From the NCBI GenBank assembly GCA_023394255.1, contig JAEXAZ010000156.1:1-11406 (forward strand): a stretch of 11,406 bases of DNA, given 5' to 3'. Below the pieces are notes generated by a model. That model was given only the letters and a program-made list of their open reading frames with translations. It did no database searches and was not told where the DNA came from. Made by a program: the position numbers and the translations under genes. Every line of letters begins with the position of its first letter. Within the stretch, counting starts at the first letter, position 1. Origin of the DNA: Bacillota bacterium (GTDB taxonomy: Bacteria > Bacillota > Clostridia > Oscillospirales > Ruminococcaceae). Below are positions 7,521 to 11,406 of the stretch, one piece after another.

Positions 7521-7640
7521 ATGGAACAATACAAAAAGTTTAAAATTCCGGAAGCGGTCAACGCCAAAGCTGACAAGCCGGCAGCTGCTCCGCGCTATGT
7601 ACATACTGCTGAGGCCATGGCGCCTGAGCACCGCGCCTGA
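7521..7640 (+). CDS. Possible 39-residue ORF upstream of the SDR gene
   Basis: An ATG at 7521 opens 39 codons ending in TGA at 7638. The product starts MEQYKKFKIPEAVNAKA, continues through an Ala/Pro-rich stretch and ends TAEAMAPEHRA. It is charged and hydrophilic, without a signal peptide or membrane segment, and matches nothing I recognise. AAAGG lies 11 bases before the ATG, a weak signal. The SDR start follows 19 bases after the stop. It could be a small protein, a leader peptide that influences SDR translation, or the remnant of a longer gene. Favouring coding: codon use resembles the neighbouring genes and the frame begins just after the divergent promoter region. Against: shortness and the weak ribosome binding site. 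Confidence 0.4.
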   Translation: MEQYKKFKIPEAVNAKADKPAAAPRYVHTAEAMAPEHRA

Positions 7641-7659
7641 CAGGCAGGGGGGGATAGTG

Positions 7660-8426
7660 ATGAAAAAAGTAGCGGTGGTCACAGGCTCCAGCCGTGGCAT
7701 TGGGTACGGCATTGCCCGGCGATTGGGTAAGGACGGTTTTCGCGTGGTAATCGTTGCCACCGGCCCGATTGAAGCTCATCAGGAAAATTTGGCCCGCTTG
7801 ACGGCCGACGGTTCCGAATGGCATTATGTGCAGTGCAACATCGGCGACCGTTCCGACCGTCTTCGGCTGGTGCAGGAAACTGTGAATGTGTTCGGCCGTA
7901 TCGACGTTCTGGTCAACAATGCCGGTGTCGCGCCCAAAGTACGCGCCGATTTACTCGATATGACGGAAGAAAGTTTCGACTGGGTAATAGGTATCAATAC
8001 CAAGGGCAATATGTTCCTGACCCAGGCGGTTGCCAGGCAGATGCTCAAACAGGAGGTGCTGGGCAAAAAGCGAGGTACTATTATTAACATTTCCTCCTGC
8101 TCCGCCACCGTTTCCAGCACCAACCGGGGTAATACTGCGTTTCCAAAGCGGGGGTGGCTATGCTGACCAAATTATATGCAGACCGCCTCGCGGGAGAAGG
8201 AATCCTTGTGCACGAAATCCGTCCCGGCGTCATCGCCACGGATATGACCAGCACCGTTCAAACCAAGTATGACAGCCTGATTGCCGGCGGCACGTTCCCC
8301 ATCGCCCGCTGGGGCACATCTGAGGACATTGCCCAGGTCGTCTCGGTTTTTGTGGGGGAGAATTTCCTCTATACTACTGGTAACTACATCGATGTGGACG
8401 GCGGATTCCACATCCAGCGCCTATGA
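7660..8426 (+). pseudogene. SDR-family NAD(P)-dependent oxidoreductase broken by a one-base deletion
   Basis: The first part (7660 to a stop at 8166) carries the SDR cofactor motif TGSSRGIG (8-15), NNAG (86-89), catalytic Asn113 and Ser146 in INISSCS. It then reads into nonsense after NRG (155-157). The second part, in another frame and ending at 8426, begins YCVSKAGVAMLTKLYADRL and ends in GNYIDVDGGFHIQRL. Adding one base between 8130 and 8133 (GGT-GAA-TAC instead of GGT-AA-TAC) restores a single 255-residue 3-ketoacyl-ACP-reductase-like protein with the catalytic Tyr159-xxx-Lys163 motif. The deletion falls one codon before the catalytic Tyr, so the product as read is dead. A G-rich ribosome binding site six bases before 7660 supports that start over an upstream ATG at 7597. 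It may be a genuine recent pseudogene or a sequencing error. Once intact, it would reduce or oxidise an intermediate, probably in the neighbouring pathway. Confidence 0.88.
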
Positions 8427-8536
8427 CGAAGTTCCGGCAACGGCAAAAAGATGTCGCTTTGTTCCAAAAGAAGTCATGAAATATGCACAAAGTACATATA
8501 TATTGTGCTATGGGGGCAAAAAAAGCCCGGCAACTC

Positions 8537-8565
8537 TTGCCAGAGCTTTCACTTTATCATATAAT
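8537..8565 (+). promoter_or_regulatory. Promoter of the putative antitoxin RNA
   Basis: TTGCCA (8537-8542) and a perfect TATAAT (8560-8565) with 17-base spacing. The predicted start, six bases further on, coincides with the first base of GCAGGGATACC. No protein-coding frame follows before the terminator at 8611-8652. Confidence 0.65.
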
Positions 8566-8570
8566 GTTGA

Positions 8571-8652
8571 GCAGGGATACCGCATAAGCGGCTAGTCCTC
8601 TGGCTCAGGCAAAAATAACCGCAACCTTTGGACGGGGGGCGGTTATTTTTTT
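8571..8652 (+). ncRNA. Putative antisense (antitoxin) RNA, about 80 nt
   Basis: Defined by the promoter at 8537-8565 and the terminator ending near 8652. The RNA would begin GCAGGGATACC, can form a small CCGC-ATAA-GCGG hairpin near its 5' end, and ends in the terminator shared with the convergent peptide mRNA. Its last roughly 45 bases are complementary to the 3' end of that mRNA, including the peptide's stop codon. This layout is that of type I antitoxin RNAs such as RatA or the RNA II of the pAD1 par locus. Existence and role are inferred from DNA signals only. Confidence 0.55.
8611..8652. terminator. Bidirectional terminator shared by peptide mRNA and antisense RNA
   Basis: AAAAATAACCGC (8611-8622) and GCGGTTATTTTT (8639-8650) form a 12-bp stem with a 16-base loop. 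A T run ends the plus-strand RNA (continuing to 8652) and another ends the minus-strand RNA (about 8615-8611). The TAA stop codon of the peptide at 8645-8643 lies inside the stem. Confidence 0.85.
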
Positions 8653-8711
8653 ATGGTTCTGAGTATTTCCAAAAGTATGTAAAGCAATACAATTGTCAAT
8701 ACAGCTTCCAT
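8643..8711 (-). CDS. 22-residue hydrophobic peptide, putative type I toxin
   Basis: ATG at 8711 and TAA at 8643 encode 22 residues starting MEAVLTIVLLYILLEI and ending RTIKK: one hydrophobic helix with a basic C-terminal tail, the typical shape of membrane-acting type I toxins. GGGAG seven bases before the ATG is a strong ribosome binding site, but it lies in a hairpin (8716-8738). A promoter with an extended -10 lies about 60 bases upstream, and the stop codon is embedded in the terminator, so the whole unit is a self-contained gene of about 155 nt. A convergent RNA overlaps its 3' end. I recall no named family with this exact sequence; Fst and TxpA are functional analogues, not proven homologues. 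Alternatives are a small regulatory membrane peptide or chance, the latter unlikely given the matched signals. Confidence 0.65.
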   Translation of the reverse strand: MEAVLTIVLLYILLEILRTIKK

Positions 8712-8715
8712 ATCA

Positions 8716-8738
8716 TCACTCCCTTTTCATTGGAGTGA
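8716..8738 (-). promoter_or_regulatory. Shine-Dalgarno-sequestering hairpin in the peptide mRNA
   Basis: In the minus-strand transcript TCACTCC (8738-8732) pairs with GGAGTGA (8722-8716) around a 9-base loop. The GGAG part of the ribosome binding site is inside the stem, so translation of the 22-residue peptide should be reduced until the structure opens. This is common in type I toxin mRNAs. Confidence 0.6.
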
Positions 8739-8770
8739 CCAACCGCCCTGCCGGGTATCCCTGCGATAAC

Positions 8771-8779
8771 AGTATAGCA
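8771..8779 (-). promoter_or_regulatory. Extended -10 promoter of the putative toxin mRNA
   Basis: TGCTATACT on the minus strand is a TG-N-TATACT extended -10 element; no good -35 box is seen upstream. Six bases separate it from GCAGGGATACC, the predicted RNA start at 8764. This mirrors the spacing at the antisense promoter. Confidence 0.6.
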
Positions 8780-8903
8780 TTGTTTATGCGAAAATAAGCA
8801 CATAATGTGACTCATTTTGGAATGCCGAATCAATTGGATGATGTGCTTCTTCCGTGAATATTTATTCGGTTTGGTGCCTATGGTTGATTTTGGTTTTGCT
8901 GAA

Positions 8904-8936
8904 AAGTCTGACTTAACGGTGATTGACTTAAAAGTC
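8904..8936. repeat. Two adjacent palindromes upstream of the ABC operon promoter
   Basis: AAGTC-T-GACTT (8904-8914) and GACTT-AA-AAGTC (8925-8936) use the same half-sites in opposite arrangements, centred about 21-22 bases apart, roughly two helical turns. They lie about 55 bases upstream of the TTGACA box. Tandem operator sites are plausible; the regulator is unknown. Confidence 0.4.
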
Positions 8937-8989
8937 GGAGGATACTTTCTATAAAATTAATGCATATATACAAAATCATGGCGAATGGA

Positions 8990-9018
8990 TTGACAGGAAA
9001 AAATAAACATGTTATTCT
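8990..9018 (+). promoter_or_regulatory. Strong promoter upstream of the ABC importer
   Basis: A perfect TTGACA (8990-8995), a 17-base spacer and TATTCT (9013-9018) with a TG one base before the -10 (extended -10). Transcription would begin near 9025, just ahead of the terminator hairpin at 9034-9062. Confidence 0.72.
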
Positions 9019-9033
9019 GTCTCCGTTGCAATG

Positions 9034-9062
9034 GCGCAAACGAGTTGTTTGCGCTTTTTTTT
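9034..9062 (+). terminator. Promoter-proximal intrinsic terminator (possible attenuator)
   Basis: GCGCAAAC (9034-9041) and GTTTGCGC (9047-9054) form a perfect 8-bp stem with a 5-base loop, followed by eight T. It starts only about 10 bases after the predicted transcription start. GTTGC (9025-9029) could instead pair with GCAAAC (9036-9041, one bulge), giving a weak alternative to the terminator stem. It may limit expression of the importer or end a tiny RNA. Confidence 0.75.
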
Positions 9063-9218
9063 GCCAAAGATGCTCCTTATAAATTCATAAACTTAAAATT
9101 TAAAAAATGAAAAGATATGCTATAGGACGGGAAGCCTTAATTCTACCGTCGCTGTAACATGTCTTTTTTATTTGGCCGCAAGATTGGCCTTTGTGCCGTG
9201 GCTCAGGGAGGCTTCAAA

Positions 9219-10733
9219 ATGGGGAATGCCGTTTTGCTGGAAATGAAGGGAATCACCAAACGATTCGGGAAGACGAACGCCAACGACCATGTTTGCCTGC
9301 GGCTGCGCGAGGGGGAGATCCACGCCCTGCTGGGGGAGAACGGAGCCGGGAAGAGCACGCTTATGAACATTCTGGCCGGGATCTACCGGCCGGACTCGGG
9401 GAAAATTCTGGTAAATGGGGAACCGGTGGAAATCAAAAGCCCCAGGCATGCCGCGGATATTGGAATCGGCATGGTGCATCAGCATTTTCAGCTGATCTCT
9501 ACGCTGAGCGTTGCAGAAAACGTATATCTGAGCATGGAACGCACCGACTTTGTAATCAATAAAGCGGCTATGGAAAAAACCATTCGGAATTACTCCGAGA
9601 AATTCGGGCTCCCGGTTGACCCGGCGGCAAAAATCTGGCAGCTGTCTGTAGGGGAACAGCAGCGGGTTGAAATCATGAAGCTGCTGTGCCGGGACTGCAA
9701 AATCCTGATTCTGGACGAACCGTCGGCGGTTCTGACGCCGCAGGAAGCGAGAGAAATGTTCAAAACCCTGCGCAATATGGCGGACGAGGGCAAATCGGTT
9801 ATTGTAATTTCCCACAAAATGAACGAAGTAATGGAAAATGCGGATCGGATTACCGTTCTTAAGGGAGGCAAAACAGCGGACGAGATGCCTGCCGCGGAGG
9901 CCACGGTGGAGCGTTTGACCAGAGCTGTGGTAGGCTCGCGGACGCTGGGGGAAACGGTGCGCGGAGAATCGGGGAAGGGCGGGAAACCGCTGCTCAGCGT
10001 TGAAAATCTCTGTGCCGGAAATGATAAGGGGCTTATCGCGCTGCGCGATTTGTCCGTCGAATTGCGGGAAGGCGAGATTTTCGCGATCGCGGGAGTGGCG
10101 GGAAGCGGCCAGAGGGAGCTGGCGGAAACGCTCGCCGGAATGCGCAAGGCGGTTTCCGGCAAGATTACCCTGCATGGCAAAGAGATCACCAAAATGAATG
10201 TGCGGCAGCGGATATCGCTGGGGATCTCCTTTATTCCGGAGGACAGGCTCCAGATGGGCCTGGTGGCACAGATGAACATGCGGCAGAACGCGGTCCTCAA
10301 GGATTTTCGGGAGCCGGCATACAGCCGCTGGGGAGTATTGAAGAGGGCGGCGATCCGCACCGCCGCGGAAAGCTATGTGCGGGATTACGATATCAAAAAC
10401 GGCGGTATGGAGCTGCCGGTCGGCCTGATGTCCGGGGGAAACCAGCAGAAGCTTCTGGTGGCAAGGGAAATCCATGGGAACCCGTCGCTTATCATAGCCG
10501 CCTATCCGGTGCGCGGACTGGATATCGGCGCAACCGGAGAAATTAACCGGATTTTGCTGGAACAAAAAAAGCGGGGCGCGTGTATTCTGCTGATTTCGGA
10601 GGAACTGGACGAAATTTTTCAGATGGCGGACCGGATCGGCGTTCTATGCGGGGGAAGGCTCATGGGTGTCAGGGAAAACGGCCGGACGGATTATGAAGAA
10701 ATCGGCAGGCTGATGTCGGGCGAGGCTGTATAG
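9219..10733 (+). CDS. Nucleoside/simple-sugar ABC importer, tandem ATP-binding subunit (NupA/YufO-like)
   Basis: 504 residues with two fused ABC domains, the usual form in carbohydrate/nucleoside importers of the NupABC or RbsA type. Domain 1 is canonical: Walker A GENGAGKST (39-47), Q-loop Gln88, signature LSVGE (142-146), Walker B ILILDE (162-167) and switch His199. Domain 2 is degenerate: Walker A Lys is Gln298 in GVAGSGQRE, Walker B reads LIIAAYP (424-430) without its acidic residues, and SEELDE (460-465) stands at the switch. Its signature MSGGN (404-408) is kept. This asymmetry is normal in the NupA/YufO branch. AGGGAGG seven bases before the ATG at 9219 supports this start over the in-frame ATG at 9159, which has no ribosome binding site. 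The permease follows after 11 bases. No substrate-binding protein gene precedes it. Confidence 0.93.
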   Translation: MGNAVLLEMKGITKRFGKTNANDHVCLRLREGEIHALLGENGAGKSTLMNILAGIYRPDSGKILVNGEPVEIKSPRHAADIGIGMVHQHFQLISTLSVAENVYLSMERTDFVINKAAMEKTIRNYSEKFGLPVDPAAKIWQLSVGEQQRVEIMKLLCRDCKILILDEPSAVLTPQEAREMFKTLRNMADEGKSVIVISHKMNEVMENADRITVLKGGKTADEMPAAEATVERLTRAVVGSRTLGETVRGESGKGGKPLLSVENLCAGNDKGLIALRDLSVELREGEIFAIAGVAGSGQRELAETLAGMRKAVSGKITLHGKEITKMNVRQRISLGISFIPEDRLQMGLVAQMNMRQNAVLKDFREPAYSRWGVLKRAAIRTAAESYVRDYDIKNGGMELPVGLMSGGNQQKLLVAREIHGNPSLIIAAYPVRGLDIGATGEINRILLEQKKRGACILLISEELDEIFQMADRIGVLCGGRLMGVRENGRTDYEEIGRLMSGEAV

Positions 10734-10744
10734 GGGGGAGACAG

Positions 10745-11406
10745 ATGGGACTGGCCAATATTCGGTTGGAGAGGAAGCAGACCGCTTCCCTGGGCAGAAG
10801 AATCCTGAATTCGGTGTTTTTTGTTTTGCTTGGGTTTGCTTTCAGCGGAGTTTTTATTGTTGCGCTGGGGTTTAACCCTTTTACTGTTTATTCTAAAATG
10901 ATCTCCTACTCGTTTTTGAATCTGCGCGGAATCCGGGGCAGCGTTATGGCGGGGCTTCCGCTGATGTTCTGCGGCCTGAGTGTTTCGGCCGCGTTTAGAA
11001 TGAACCTGAATAATATTGGCGCGGAAGGCCAGTATGCGGCAGGCGCCCTGATGGGCGGTGCCTTTGCGCTGTATGGGCCGGCGCTGCCGCTGCCTCTGCG
11101 CATGGCGGTGATGTTCCTGCTCTGCGCGCTCGGCGGGGCGCTTTGGGCGATGATCGCGGCAGTATTGAAGGCATATTGGAATGTGAATGAAACGATCATC
11201 ACGCTGATGCTGAACTATATTGCGCTGCTTCTGATGGATTATCTGTGTTACGGGCCATGGATGGCCAAAAAGCAGACAACCCCGATTTCGGAAAAGATTC
11301 CGCAGGAACTGTACCTGCCTTACCTGGGAAACAGCGGAATGAATACGGGAATTGTCATAGCGGTTGTGCTCGCCGGATTATTGTATCTGTTTTTCCAATA
11401 TACAAC
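10745..11406 (+). CDS. ABC importer permease (NupB/YufP-like), N-terminal part (cut by right edge)
   Basis: Open from an ATG at 10745 to the right edge, 220 codons without a stop. Multiple hydrophobic segments (about 22-42, 65-85, 97-115, 120-142, 151-170, 202-218) show a polytopic membrane protein. NLNNIGAEGQ (87-96) and NVNETIITLMLNYIA (146-160) are characteristic of BPD_transp_2-type permeases serving BMP-linked nucleoside and sugar importers. A GGGGGGAG ribosome binding site lies between the ATPase stop and this ATG, placing both genes in one operon. Expected partners beyond the edge are a second permease and perhaps the binding lipoprotein. The substrate is probably a nucleoside, but a simple sugar is not excluded. 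Confidence 0.9.
   Translation, partial: MGLANIRLERKQTASLGRRILNSVFFVLLGFAFSGVFIVALGFNPFTVYSKMISYSFLNLRGIRGSVMAGLPLMFCGLSVSAAFRMNLNNIGAEGQYAAGALMGGAFALYGPALPLPLRMAVMFLLCALGGALWAMIAAVLKAYWNVNETIITLMLNYIALLLMDYLCYGPWMAKKQTTPISEKIPQELYLPYLGNSGMNTGIVIAVVLAGLLYLFFQYT

Larger units (their letters stand above)
8571..8764. repeat. Inverted pair of GCAGGGATACC at the two predicted RNA 5' ends
   Basis: GCAGGGATACC occurs at 8571-8581 on the plus strand and at 8764-8754 on the minus strand. Each copy starts 6-7 bases after a -10 box (TATAAT and TATACT), and similarity continues loosely downstream (GCGG followed by an AGTC/GGTC and CTC element). The two convergent transcripts therefore appear to share a homologous promoter-proximal segment. 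Confidence 0.7.
8780..9218. other. Intergenic regulatory region upstream of the ABC importer
   Basis: About 440 AT-rich bases without a convincing gene. It holds paired GACTT/AAGTC palindromes (8904-8936), a consensus-like promoter (8990-9018) and an intrinsic terminator directly after it (9034-9062). After the terminator comes a very AT-rich stretch (9075-9115) with weak promoter-like boxes, and then the AGGGAGG ribosome binding site (9205-9211) of the ATPase gene. Confidence 0.6.

Noticed and set aside
8485..8528. Inverted repeats GCACAA/TTGTGC and GGGC-A7-GCCC after the SDR gene
   Set aside because: No T run follows either hairpin, so they do not qualify as terminators, and nothing else supports a function.
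8281..8595. Plus-strand 104-codon frame across the SDR end and the antisense promoter
   Set aside because: Overlaps the conserved SDR C-terminus in another frame and runs through the predicted promoter; no start signal.
9159..9218. Upstream ATG at 9159 as the ATPase start
   Set aside because: It lacks a ribosome binding site and adds 20 residues before the conserved N-terminus, whereas AGGGAGG fits the ATG at 9219.
9168..10565. Minus-strand open frame of 465 codons opposite the ABC ATPase
   Set aside because: Composition of a shadow frame; the plus strand carries complete Walker and signature motifs.

Overview
The window looks like the chromosome of an anaerobic Bacillota (Clostridia, perhaps an Oscillospiraceae- or Lachnospiraceae-type gut organism). 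This is inferred from strong purine-rich ribosome binding sites, low-GC spacers with GC-richer metabolic genes, a Ser/Ala-rich lipoprotein linker behind an LAAC lipobox, and protein families common in that group. No rRNA, tRNA, CRISPR array, transposase or phage gene was found.

Left part (1-2056, minus strand): the N-terminal 128 codons of a PAP2-like membrane protein running off the left edge; a VOC/glyoxalase-fold protein with its own intrinsic terminator; and an alpha/beta hydrolase of the chloroperoxidase/arylesterase type. A 507-base spacer (2057-2563) then holds a good promoter and several palindromes.

Centre (2564-8426): a catabolic-looking island. Three tightly packed plus-strand genes encode a TAXI-type TRAP substrate-binding lipoprotein, a fused TRAP permease and an ACMSD-like amidohydrolase. 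They end at a bidirectional terminator shared with a convergent AraC-family regulator. Divergent from the regulator are a possible 39-aa ORF and an SDR oxidoreductase gene broken by a one-base deletion just before its catalytic Tyr. The likely logic is regulated uptake of an organic acid followed by decarboxylation or hydrolysis and a redox step. The substrate cannot be read from the sequence.

Between the island and the next operon (8537-8779) is a compact locus with the architecture of a type I toxin-antitoxin module. A 22-codon hydrophobic peptide ORF on the minus strand has its Shine-Dalgarno sequence in a hairpin. A convergent plus-strand promoter would make an RNA of about 80 nt. Both RNAs share one bidirectional terminator. 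Both predicted 5' ends begin with the same 11-mer, GCAGGGATACC, 6-7 bases after the -10 box. This is the most interesting item in the window.

Right part (8780-11406, plus strand): a regulatory spacer with paired palindromes and a near-consensus promoter followed almost at once by an intrinsic terminator. After it come the tandem ATPase and the first permease (cut by the right edge) of a nucleoside/simple-sugar ABC importer of the NupA/NupB (YufO/YufP) type.
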